A stretch of DNA of 45,093 bases. Origin: a virus. Each line of letters opens with the position of its first letter. The first letter of the stretch is position 1. The notes under the pieces are model-generated. The model was not told the DNA's origin. It searched no databases and was given only the letters and a program-made list of their open reading frames with translations. The position numbers and the translations under genes are program-made. The DNA lies in the IMG/VR virus record IMGVR_UViG_3300020020_000073, positions 1 to 45,093 of that record. One strand, written 5' to 3'. Positions 38,737-45,093 of this stretch are shown piece after piece.

Positions 38737-39277
38737 TATGCTGCCATGCTTTGCCGTTTAAAATATCTCCAAATTGCCTACGGGAAATATTAAATCGTTT
38801 GCATTCCCGCGTTTGATTTACGGCACTATTTCGCATTGAATATATTTCTACCACTTGCTCATTTGTTAGTTTGCTTTGCCCATGTATTTCACCAACGGCG
38901 TTGCATAATCCGGTTTTCCTTGCATGGGCGCAATTTTCACGGTAAGAAATATATTCTAAATTTGTATAGTGGTTATTTAATTTATTGCCGTCCTTGTGAT
39001 TCCATGCCATCCAATCATCACTTTTTACCATTTCGCAAAAGTGTTCACCAACTAATTGATGCATACGGCATACTCTTTTATATGTTACATTTCGCATTGT
39101 AACTGAAGTGTAACCCATAGTATCTTTGCCGCCGGCAACTAAATAAAAGCTATTACCCCTGATAGAAATTAATCTACCGTGATCGCTAATTAAAAACCTC
39201 CCCCTAAAATTGTTTACTGGTAAAAACCTTTCTGAATTAAAGGCAATAGCTTGGATAAAACTTTGTAGATTTGCCAT
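38717..39277 (-). CDS. HNH homing endonuclease
   Basis: A 186-residue protein with a NUMOD4-like N-terminus (residues ~28-60), an HNH core (MHQLVGEHF ... WNHKDGNKLNNHYTNLEY, residues ~72-110) and a C-terminal DNA-binding part (GEIHGQSKLTNEQVVEIY, a NUMOD/AP2-like helix). Such freestanding endonucleases nick DNA in related phages lacking the gene and copy themselves in. It sits between the minor head gene, with which it overlaps by 20 bases at the 3' ends, and the terminator of the tRNA operon. Confidence 0.85.
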   Translation of the reverse strand: MANLQSFIQAIAFNSERFLPVNNFRGRFLISDHGRLISIRGNSFYLVAGGKDTMGYTSVTMRNVTYKRVCRMHQLVGEHFCEMVKSDDWMAWNHKDGNKLNNHYTNLEYISYRENCAHARKTGLCNAVGEIHGQSKLTNEQVVEIYSMRNSAVNQTRECKRFNISRRQFGDILNGKAWQHITSDLP

Positions 39278-39308
39278 GTATTTCGTTTTTTAGTCATTAC
39301 GAATATAC

Positions 39309-39341
39309 AAAAAACCCCGCAGATTAAACGTTTGCGGGGTT
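39309..39341 (-). terminator. Strong leftward terminator after the tRNA
   Basis: AACCCCGCA (39313-39321) pairs perfectly with TGCGGGGTT (39333-39341); on the minus strand six T (complement of 39309-39314) partly overlap the stem base. It ends the long leftward operon of glycosyltransferases and the tRNA, 9 bases after the tRNA. Confidence 0.9.
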
Positions 39342-39350
39342 CCTTTTTAG

Positions 39351-39425
39351 AGGGCAATACAGGATTCAAACCTGTGGTTGTTCGGCTTTGCAGGCCGCTG
39401 CATTGGATCACTCTGCCAATTGCCC
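39351..39425 (-). tRNA. tRNA-Cys (GCA)
   Basis: On the minus strand a full cloverleaf of 75 nt is seen without encoded CCA. Acceptor GGGCAAT pairs with ATTGCCC; discriminator is T (U73, the main Cys identity base). The anticodon arm CGGC / GCCG holds the loop CTGCAAA, anticodon GCA. The T arm ACAGG / CCTGT holds loop TTTGAAT. The D arm has three pairs (GCA/TGC) and a GTGATCC loop. The usual G19-C56 tertiary pair is replaced by A19-U56. The 27-43 pair is a G-A mismatch. It lies at the end of the leftward operon, just before a strong terminator. Cys is abundant in this phage's virion proteins. Confidence 0.88.
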
Positions 39426-39517
39426 GTTTAAAAATCCCCATTATTTTACATCATCCGTTTTTAGGACGTCCAAAAATACCCGTTAGGATACCCGATGTAT
39501 ATTCCAGGGGATTGTAT

Positions 39518-39745
39518 TTATATCAGCACCTTCTTACTCAACTTAAAACTGTACGTCCTGCCGGATGCGTCCGAGGTGCAGTAGGCGTACTTGCCCTGTA
39601 CGGTATTGATTTCATACCACGGACCGCGCGGGTTAATCTTAAACTTTTGTTCATCCTTTAATTGCCGAAGTGTAGTTAGTGTCATATGATTGTTGATTTT
39701 AATTTCGTCAGTTGATCGGTACAGAGGTGATACATCATAGCTCAT
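39518..39745 (-). CDS. Small hypothetical protein (75 aa)
   Basis: A 75-residue basic protein read from the ATG at 39745, which overlaps the stop of the upstream 34-aa gene (ATGA). A longer in-frame start at 39853 was rejected because it would overlap that gene and part of the one before. A stretch near residue 21 (MTLTTLRQLKDEQKF) could be a shorter conserved start. The ending (GRTYSFKLSKK) is basic. No function is recognised. It is the last protein gene before the tRNA. Confidence 0.6.
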   Translation of the reverse strand: MSYDVSPLYRSTDEIKINNHMTLTTLRQLKDEQKFKINPRGPWYEINTVQGKYAYCTSDASGRTYSFKLSKKVLI

Positions 39746-39846
39746 AATTGTATAATTATTGTGATGATAAAACAGATTATAAATATAGCTACACCTGCCA
39801 TAGACGAAGCTAGTTTTTTCTCGTGGGCGGTAAGTGGGTGGCTCAT
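39742..39846 (-). CDS. Tiny membrane protein (34 aa)
   Basis: A 34-residue protein with one membrane span (~15-33, Ile-rich) after a short polar N-terminus. Both ends overlap neighbouring genes by ATGA, which supports it as real. It may anchor the glycan machinery or a neighbour to the membrane. Confidence 0.55.
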   Translation of the reverse strand: MSHPLTAHEKKLASSMAGVAIFIICFIITIIIQL

Positions 39847-40112
39847 AAATCAAACCTCCCTTTAACTGGAATGATTTTAGTTGGGTCCGTTAATATGATA
39901 GCAGGATCAACATTATTACTCCATGAATGCACCTGCAAAGTAAAGTCCGGCGGCGGTTCTGGCATATCCCATTGCAAGCCATCCCACAAAGCAAAACCCC
40001 AATCGTAAGTATTGCCACCTTCAGCATCGGTTATCTGGAATAATACGTACTTCATCCCCTGGTTTTTTTCGCTGGGGTTAGTGCGGTAAAATAGTAGTTC
40101 AACTTTTTTCAT
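39843..40112 (-). CDS. Small hypothetical protein (89 aa)
   Basis: An 89-residue beta-rich protein with several Trp and Pro, coupled by ATGA to both neighbours. No domain is recognised. Belongs to the leftward operon behind the methyltransferases. Confidence 0.6.
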   Translation of the reverse strand: MKKVELLFYRTNPSEKNQGMKYVLFQITDAEGGNTYDWGFALWDGLQWDMPEPPPDFTLQVHSWSNNVDPAIILTDPTKIIPVKGRFDL

Positions 40113-40249
40113 ACTCTTATTGGTTTTTTAAGTGCCATTTCATAGGCTTTATCGAATCCGTATTTTTTAATCATGTACTTACTCGGGGCTTTAAAAAAGT
40201 ATATAGCCTTAATGTTCCCCATTTCTGCACTGCATTTAGGAAGTTTCAT
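40109..40249 (-). CDS. Small basic protein (46 aa)
   Basis: A 46-residue protein, basic with a short hydrophobic middle, read from ATG at 40249 to TGA at 40111-40109. ATGA overlaps on both sides place it firmly in the operon. No family is recognised. Confidence 0.6.
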   Translation of the reverse strand: MKLPKCSAEMGNIKAIYFFKAPSKYMIKKYGFDKAYEMALKKPIRV

Positions 40250-40857
40250 ATACAGTAAATTAAATTTTCGCCGTTCTTATGTAATAACCTATACCCCTGC
40301 GGCACAACAATAGCATCGTACAAATGTTTATCCTTGCCGTTATACTCCACGCAAAGCAGTGAGCAGCCGAGGGCGCGAAGGTCCATTTGTGGAAGTACGG
40401 ATAATTCCGCACCTTCAATATCCATCGAAATAAAATCGAATGTTTTATGCCTGGTTAAGCCGAGCAAGGTATTAAAATTAACCGAAGGCACTTCTACTTC
40501 GGTAAACGTTTCTTTTTTCCAGCGGCTTTTTTCCTCTGCGATTACCGAGCTTAATAATGACACGTCGCCTTTACCTAAATGCTCACCGGATTCGTGCAGG
40601 ATTATAGTGCCGTTGCTAGTCCATACTGCAGCGTGTATAAAATCAAGCGTTTGATTGTCCGCGTAATTCTGCAACATCTTCCGGTATGCCTTAGGCGATG
40701 CCTCACACAAGCAGCCTTGCCAGCCATCTAACGCCAATGCATAAGTGTTGGATAGTGTTACCCCGTCATTACTTCCCATGTCCAGGAACGTGCCACGGAA
40801 TGATCTTCCAAAGTATCTGTAAATTACTTGCTGTTCGTCGTTTTGACTATGTATCAT
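40246..40857 (-). CDS. FkbM-family methyltransferase
   Basis: A 203-residue protein starting at ATG 40857, which overlaps the upstream stop by ATGA; a longer in-frame start at 40923 would overlap that gene. FLDMGSNDGVTLSNTYAL near residue 24 is the SAM-binding motif of the FkbM family (PF05050), followed by GWQGCLCEA and the FDFISMDIEGAELSVL block near 150. FkbM enzymes O-methylate sugars in polysaccharides and natural products. Between glycosyltransferase genes it probably methylates the sugar chain, perhaps to cap it. Confidence 0.82.
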   Translation of the reverse strand: MIHSQNDEQQVIYRYFGRSFRGTFLDMGSNDGVTLSNTYALALDGWQGCLCEASPKAYRKMLQNYADNQTLDFIHAAVWTSNGTIILHESGEHLGKGDVSLLSSVIAEEKSRWKKETFTEVEVPSVNFNTLLGLTRHKTFDFISMDIEGAELSVLPQMDLRALGCSLLCVEYNGKDKHLYDAIVVPQGYRLLHKNGENLIYCI

Positions 40858-41477
40858 ATCTTTCTTAAATGAATTATTAAATCCCTGTGTTCTGGTATCA
40901 TGTTGCTGTTTACAATTTCCCATCCTTCACCAACGATAAAACCTAGCGTTCTTTCATCCTGGCAGAAATGCCCGAATGGTAAAAGCTCACCTAAGTTATA
41001 ATCTTTATCAACCTGTTTTTTACTATGCTCCCAATTAGCCAACATGAAAAGAAAATCGCCGCCGGTTTTTAATGCAGCCTGAACAGCGATTAAGTATTCC
41101 CGTAATGCATCATTTGAAAGGTGGCAAAAACAGTTGTAAGAAAACGCGAAATCGAAACGATTATTAGCAAGGTTAGGGCTGTAGCATTTATCAGGCAGTT
41201 CGATGTAGCTAAACTTGTAATGGCTATACTTCGCAAACTTATCAGGCATTTGTATAACATCTATTGCCGTGGTATGCGCAAACCTCGGTACCATCTTTTC
41301 GGTAAACACTCCGCCGCCTGAACCGACCTCTAAAGCGGTCTTGCTGATGGCAAAGAACGGAACTAAACATCGTTGTACAACTGCATCGAAACCTACGCCG
41401 TAACTGAACTGCTCGTAATAGCCATCGGGTCCCCACGAACGTTGAAAAAACTCTTTGTCAAAATCAAATGTCTCCAT
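40854..41477 (-). CDS. SAM-dependent methyltransferase (class I)
   Basis: A 207-residue protein with ALEVGSGGGVFTEKM (~48-62) as motif I, AIDVIQ near 72 as motif II, a FDFAFSYNCFCHL block near 108 and a LKTGGDFLFML strand near 136. It overlaps its neighbours on both sides (14 bases upstream, ATGA downstream). Its substrate is probably a sugar or lipid-linked glycan made by the adjacent glycosyltransferases. Confidence 0.78.
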   Translation of the reverse strand: METFDFDKEFFQRSWGPDGYYEQFSYGVGFDAVVQRCLVPFFAISKTALEVGSGGGVFTEKMVPRFAHTTAIDVIQMPDKFAKYSHYKFSYIELPDKCYSPNLANNRFDFAFSYNCFCHLSNDALREYLIAVQAALKTGGDFLFMLANWEHSKKQVDKDYNLGELLPFGHFCQDERTLGFIVGEGWEIVNSNMIPEHRDLIIHLRKI

Positions 41478-42753
41478 ATATCAATTTATAATTTTTACCA
41501 TATTCAAATGGTTCCTTTGCGTGTACCGAACTTACTATTTCACCATAAGGTAGCAATTTTATTTTATGCTTCCATAGGATAACGCTTATAACGGCCTGAT
41601 CGTGCCGGTGTGCTACAAAACCCGTCCTTCTACTTCCGCCATCCTCAAAACTACCGTTCATTGAGTGCGCGCATATTTCCTCAAATACCTCACATGCTTT
41701 ATCCTTTGTGAAATCAAAACCTAAAGCACCTCCCCACGTTTGCGGGATCATCTTTATTTCAGCATCGCCGACGTTTAAATTAGCTGCAGCCTTATCTGAA
41801 ATATATTTCCATAACGGATGCCCGAGGTTATCGAATACAATTACGCCGGATTCGTTAAACAGGTTCGCGAATGAAGGACCGTCTGCTAACCGTATTGAGC
41901 TATCCAGCCAGTACACTTGTTTGTAACCGTCCTCCCTTGCTTTGCGAATTAAGTCGTATTTGAACTTGTAAGGTATTACACTATTAGGAGTGCAGTATTC
42001 AGGATAAGACTTATACAGCCTTGTATCCCATATCCATTCTTTTGCAATGGACCTTTCTAAGTTTTCAGATTTATCAACATAGTTTTCCCGGCCATTAACG
42101 GCTAAAGAAATTAATACTTTTGTTTGCGCTTCATGTGTTGCAGTATCGCCCCTTACTATCCTATCTGCCTCACTTCCTGCTTCGCTGTGGTTATATTGGG
42201 TTAGTATCATATCCGTATGGGCTTCGGTTTTTAGGTAAGGTAATACACGCTCCATCCAGGTCCAGTCCTCGTTATGATTAAGGGCAATAAACGGGATGCC
42301 TACAACTAGCTTACGCAGCACCGGGCACACATGCCAGGGAGTTCTTTTAATAACATTGTTCGGGTTCACTTCCTCATTCACATCATGGGCAAGGCTCATA
42401 TTTATAAGGCTCCAGTAATAATCATTTTTTACCAGGCACCGGAAGGTTACAATATCATTCCCCTCGCTGCACATTCTTACAAGCTGCTCAATATAATTTG
42501 GCGTAGGTTTATCATCATCATCTAAAAAGCAAACGTACTCCCCCGATGCCCGTTTCAGTAATGCGTTGCGTTTTTCGCCAATGGATAAACCGCCTTCAGT
42601 GAATCTTTTACTGTCATCGATTACAAGTTCAACGCTTCCCAAAGAAGGATGAACGGTTTGCAGGGCGAGTATCTGCCTGTATAACTCATTGGTTAATGAG
42701 ATTAGTTTGTCCCGGCGATCTGGGATTGAGGGGATCATTATACTCAGGATCAT
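41464..42753 (-). CDS. Two-domain glycosyltransferase (GT2 plus second GT-like domain)
   Basis: A 429-residue protein. Residues ~1-220 are a GT2 domain: LSIMIPSIPDR, KRNALLKRASGEYVCFLDDDD with D78-D81 as metal-binding motif, and a NHNEDWTWM block near 160 with the likely catalytic acid. Residues ~235-429 look like a second glycosyltransferase-like domain with VYWLDSSIRL (DxS) near 282. Two-domain enzymes of this kind add two sugars in a row. It is the largest gene of the leftward operon and overlaps both neighbours. Confidence 0.75.
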   Translation of the reverse strand: MILSIMIPSIPDRRDKLISLTNELYRQILALQTVHPSLGSVELVIDDSKRFTEGGLSIGEKRNALLKRASGEYVCFLDDDDKPTPNYIEQLVRMCSEGNDIVTFRCLVKNDYYWSLINMSLAHDVNEEVNPNNVIKRTPWHVCPVLRKLVVGIPFIALNHNEDWTWMERVLPYLKTEAHTDMILTQYNHSEAGSEADRIVRGDTATHEAQTKVLISLAVNGRENYVDKSENLERSIAKEWIWDTRLYKSYPEYCTPNSVIPYKFKYDLIRKAREDGYKQVYWLDSSIRLADGPSFANLFNESGVIVFDNLGHPLWKYISDKAAANLNVGDAEIKMIPQTWGGALGFDFTKDKACEVFEEICAHSMNGSFEDGGSRRTGFVAHRHDQAVISVILWKHKIKLLPYGEIVSSVHAKEPFEYGKNYKLIYGDI

Positions 42754-43307
42754 TTATACTCTTTATTATGGGTGGAAAATCTGTAATGATACATTGGTTT
42801 CTCAATGGTGTATTCAGTTTTTAGGTAAGGTTTCAGCCTATCCGAATACGCCTTATCCTCCGCGTTGCTTATATCAGGGAAACCCGCTTGCAAAGCCAGT
42901 TCACGCTTAACGGCTGTGATGTGGTTAGTGGTGCGAAGGTAAACGCCGTTACGGGTAACGTTTGGGTTATCCTTAGATAGATACCAGTTGATGCGGTTCT
43001 TGCCGTTGGTGGTTATCCATCCATTGATAGCAAAGCAATCCGCATCTGATTCGGCAGCTTTTAAAAGCTCTTCAATGTAGTAAGGTTCTATCCAGTCATC
43101 ATCATCTATGAAGATAATGTACTTGCCGGTAGCAGCATGAAGTAGCTTGTTACGTTTGTATCCGGTGGTATGTTGTTTATTGTCGCCGAATACTAATATC
43201 TGCACCTTTGGGTTGCCGTTAGATTGACTAATTAACTCGTCATAAAGAACACTAAAAACCTTCTCCCTGCTATCAATAGTGCATATCAATACAGACAATA
43301 ATATCAT
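42750..43307 (-). CDS. Family 2 glycosyltransferase
   Basis: A 185-residue single-domain GT2: LLSVLICTIDSR at the start, YKRNKLLHAATGKYIIFIDDDDW at ~50-72 with D68-D71, and an EDKAYSDRLKPYL block near 149 with the catalytic Glu/Asp. Its ending strongly resembles the ending of the first domain of the next gene (LPYLKTE), so the two are probably related by duplication. Coupled by ATGA to both neighbours. Confidence 0.8.
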   Translation of the reverse strand: MILLSVLICTIDSREKVFSVLYDELISQSNGNPKVQILVFGDNKQHTTGYKRNKLLHAATGKYIIFIDDDDWIEPYYIEELLKAAESDADCFAINGWITTNGKNRINWYLSKDNPNVTRNGVYLRTTNHITAVKRELALQAGFPDISNAEDKAYSDRLKPYLKTEYTIEKPMYHYRFSTHNKEYK

Positions 43308-43960
43308 ATCCCAAAATTTATAGATTTCCTTCTTTCAAACGTTGCTTTATCCTCCATGTGAAACGACTCCGTATGTTTCAGCAGGGCGTCCGGTGTACCA
43401 TGCCCCCATGCCGGGTGCAGGTGGTTAAACAACCTAGTTTTTTTATAAACGTACCGGCCGCGTAACTTCGCTACGGCTTGCTGCTCGTTATCACAAAATA
43501 GAGATTTATATTCAGGATTGTAAATATATCCATCCCGGTCAAAGTACGTGCGCCCCATGATAGCCATTGTTATCAATGCAGGGCCCGCTGCCTGGTCAGG
43601 GAAGTGCATTAAACAATCGAGGCCGTGCAACTGGAACGCGTTAACGATAATAGAATCGAAACCGGGTGCAATAAACTGCATATCATCGGACATGTTGATG
43701 AGGATATCCCATGAATCGTAGAAAACAAGGTCCCTGTTTATTGCGTCTACCTTCGATAATGATGTACCATACAATAAATCCACATTCCTATAAGTATTGA
43801 TATTATCCCTTACTTCCGGGTTCATCATTGACTTGTCATCTATATCCGCGGTAATAGCTATCTGGTAATTATCATGGGTAGATAATTGTTGGATGTTGTC
43901 GAGGGCTGCAAACAACTTGCTAGGCCGAGAACGAGTAGGAAATTTATATAAAATTCTCAT
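43304..43960 (-). CDS. Glycosyltransferase (GT2-like)
   Basis: A 218-residue protein with KFPTRSRPSKLF at the start and INMSDDMQF (~88-96), in which D92-D93 would bind the metal and nucleotide sugar. A HLHPAWGHG block near 183 may be in the acceptor site. It lies 8 bp behind the upstream transferase. Such SDD-motif enzymes are known from phage and capsule loci. Confidence 0.7.
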   Translation of the reverse strand: MRILYKFPTRSRPSKLFAALDNIQQLSTHDNYQIAITADIDDKSMMNPEVRDNINTYRNVDLLYGTSLSKVDAINRDLVFYDSWDILINMSDDMQFIAPGFDSIIVNAFQLHGLDCLMHFPDQAAGPALITMAIMGRTYFDRDGYIYNPEYKSLFCDNEQQAVAKLRGRYVYKKTRLFNHLHPAWGHGTPDALLKHTESFHMEDKATFERRKSINFGI

Positions 43961-43968
43961 AATTAGTT

Positions 43969-44622
43969 TTAATTTACATGCCTCCCGTTATCCCCGATAT
44001 GCCTTATATACGGATCAACTAAAATTGCCGCCTTATACCCCAGCCTGTTATACAACTGCGAAATAGCTGCCTCCGCCTTCCACGGCCGGTGCCGTTCAAA
44101 GGTGGTATGCCTTCCGTATGAGCCAATGGCTTTATAATCTGCTAACCTCTTCAACGAAGGGCTAAACTGAAACCCTGCCCACATACCCGGCGCACTCTTA
44201 AGTATGCCGTAATCATCGCCCCATGTTATCGGGTGAGAAACCAAGTCGCTGCGATCACGAAGCCATACATGCGCAACGCGGGGCAATGCTTCCATAATAG
44301 CCATTGATGCCTCGATAAAACCGGGGCGGATGAATAACCAGTCATCCTCTTGCATGAAGGCATACGGCGTTGTACAGGCTTGAAACAACGTATCCAGCGC
44401 AACTATCTGCCCGGTACGTTCCTTTGGTTCTATCCAGCGAATAAACGGGTATTTTATTTTCAGCCGGTCGTTAATGCCCTCAATGCCGCTATCCTCGTAA
44501 ACTATGAAATCATGCAGGGGGTAAGTATTCATCTTAATAAATGAATCTATTGTGCGTTCCAGTAAGTCCTGACGCCCGCATGAGGTAAGCAGGGCGGTTA
44601 CTTCGGGTGGGTTAGAGGTCAA
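43969..44622 (-). CDS. Family 2 glycosyltransferase
   Basis: A 217-residue protein starting with TTG at 44622 inside the stop codon of the upstream gene (TTGA). VTALLTSCGRQDLLERTIDSF is the N-terminal GT2 block (given in part) and FMQEDDWLF carries E92-D93-D94. DPYIRHIGDNGRH at the end may bind the diphosphate. It is the first glycosyltransferase in the operon as transcribed. Confidence 0.78.
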   Translation of the reverse strand: MTSNPPEVTALLTSCGRQDLLERTIDSFIKMNTYPLHDFIVYEDSGIEGINDRLKIKYPFIRWIEPKERTGQIVALDTLFQACTTPYAFMQEDDWLFIRPGFIEASMAIMEALPRVAHVWLRDRSDLVSHPITWGDDYGILKSAPGMWAGFQFSPSLKRLADYKAIGSYGRHTTFERHRPWKAEAAISQLYNRLGYKAAILVDPYIRHIGDNGRHVN

Positions 44623-44891
44623 AATTTAGTCTCTTTAGTTTCGTTTAACTGTTTTATTAAAGCGTCTGCTAAGTCCACAGACCACGCAACAATATTTTTA
44701 TAATCTATCATGCCGTGTCCGATAGCATCTACAGACCCGGCTAAATAACCTTGCATTGCTTTAGCTGCAAAATACTCCCTTTTAGATAGTCCATATGAAT
44801 TACGATGAACTATTACAGGCATATCTAAAAAGTCTTTACCGCCTTCTGTAAATTCTTTTTCACTTGGGAATGCTGGTTCGTTTCCGTGCAT
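44619..44891 (-). CDS. Small AMQG-type phage protein, copy 2
   Basis: A 90-residue protein with GLSKREYFAAKAMQG (~43-57) and an ADALIKQLN helix near the end, the same layout as the 70-residue protein at 14315-14527. It has an extra ~40-residue N-terminus. It sits second in the leftward operon, before the first glycosyltransferase. Its function is unknown. Confidence 0.65.
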   Translation of the reverse strand: MHGNEPAFPSEKEFTEGGKDFLDMPVIVHRNSYGLSKREYFAAKAMQGYLAGSVDAIGHGMIDYKNIVAWSVDLADALIKQLNETKETKF

Positions 44892-44893
44892 AA

Positions 44894-45061
44894 CTATTTA
44901 TTTACAGGTTTACAATCGCGTATATTTTTACTATCAACATACTCAGTTAATATTTTTTTAATAAGCCAATGAAGGCTACGATCAATATTTACCGCTTCGC
45001 ATTGCAAAGGAGTTTTTAAATCGCCTAATCTTATTGGGAATGGTTTGTTATCTGTAAGCAT
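44894..45061 (-). CDS. Small protein (55 aa), first gene of the leftward glycan operon
   Basis: Read from ATG at 45061 to TAG at 44896-44894, two bases before the next gene. It is a mixed alpha/beta, slightly basic protein with two Cys. The first 95 bases of the window repeat its 5' part. It lies 5 bases behind a perfect -7 box, so its mRNA may start almost at the ATG. No family is recognised. Confidence 0.6.
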   Translation of the reverse strand: MLTDNKPFPIRLGDLKTPLQCEAVNIDRSLHWLIKKILTEYVDSKNIRDCKPVNK

Positions 45062-45093
45062 ATACACAAATATACAGCAATATACTTTGTATA
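44967..45093. repeat. Terminal direct repeat, right copy
   Basis: Identical to 1-127. In the circular genome only one copy exists. It contains most of the 55-aa leftward gene and its -7 box. Confidence 0.95.
45067..45074 (-). promoter_or_regulatory. Leftward promoter of the glycan operon (-7 box TATATTTG)
   Basis: TATATTTG on the minus strand is an exact TAnnTTTG match (same bases at 101-108). Exactly five bases separate it from the ATG at 45061, the same spacing as at the other leftward operon (13810-13817 and ATG at 13804). No clear -33 box is visible. Confidence 0.5.

Noticed and set aside
39463-39481. Palindrome around GGACGTCC near the tRNA
   Set aside because: Eight-base core with a mismatch and A/T arms; no loop and no T-run beyond the arms, so neither a terminator nor a clear operator.
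39746-39853. Longer start for the 75-aa leftward protein (111 aa from 39853)
   Set aside because: The extension runs antiparallel to nothing but overlaps the 34-aa membrane gene in the same direction and the end of the 89-aa gene. The ATGA overlap at 39745 fits the style of the operon.
1-45093. CRISPR array, diversity-generating retroelement, integrase or att site
   Set aside because: No regularly spaced repeats, no reverse transcriptase with template/variable repeat, no tyrosine or serine integrase domain, and no duplicated tRNA segment were found. The XRE protein alone is not evidence of lysogeny.

Overview
This window is the complete or nearly complete genome of a tailed double-stranded DNA phage, probably with a siphovirus-type long tail. 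It carries a large terminase, portal, major capsid protein, tail tube, a 917-residue tape measure protein with frameshifted tail chaperones, and a full lysis cassette. The host is most likely a member of the Bacteroidota. The evidence is the promoter elements (TAnnTTTG -7 boxes, one with a TTTG -33 box), the near absence of strong Shine-Dalgarno sequences, Bacteroidota-type lipoprotein signals, and gene families typical of that phylum (a DUF3127-like protein, DUF3987-type primase-helicase, exported beta-helix and S74 proteins). The first and last 127 bases are identical, so the molecule reads as a circle (or circularly permuted genome) of 44,966 bp. No integrase, excisionase or clear lysogeny module is visible. 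No stretch longer than 300 bases lacks a gene; the largest gap (21877-22162) is a repeat-rich candidate origin or packaging site.

Layout. 181-4720 (+): small protein, scaffold, capsid, connector and tail-completion genes, tail tube. 4764-9050 (+): three exported proteins (S74 fibre, beta-helix, metzincin lipoprotein). 9135-10785 (+): lysis (two holin-like proteins, u-spanin, muramidase). 10775-13804 (-): about nine small early proteins with one XRE regulator. 13893-19327 (+): early small proteins, a RecT-like annealing protein, a DUF3127 single-strand-binding-like protein, a GNAT/DNA-methyltransferase fusion, a radical-SAM-like protein and a VRR-NUC-like nuclease. 19333-19423: a candidate structured small RNA. 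19433-21876: primase-polymerase/helicase. 21870-22161: inverted clusters of an 8-base motif. 22163-33284 (+): terminase, Cys-rich virion proteins, tail chaperones with a -1 frameshift, tape measure, distal tail. 33441-38736 (+): FN3 protein, glycosyltransferase, portal, minor head protein, interrupted by one leftward moron at 37276-37659. 38717-45061 (-): HNH endonuclease, then (transcribed from 45061 leftwards) a long operon of glycosyltransferases and methyltransferases that ends in a tRNA-Cys gene and a terminator.

How it fits together. The early region supplies recombination, replication and perhaps DNA modification. The late region builds a virion whose capsid, connector and tail proteins are unusually rich in cysteine, and the phage brings its own tRNA-Cys. 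Five leftward glycosyltransferase domains, one rightward glycosyltransferase and two leftward methyltransferases suggest assembly of a methylated glycan on the virion or the cell surface. The most useful leads are this glycan operon with its terminal tRNA-Cys, the small RNA with loop-loop complementarity, the iteron-like region, the operator-promoter at 26357-26388, and the GNAT-methyltransferase/radical-SAM pair.
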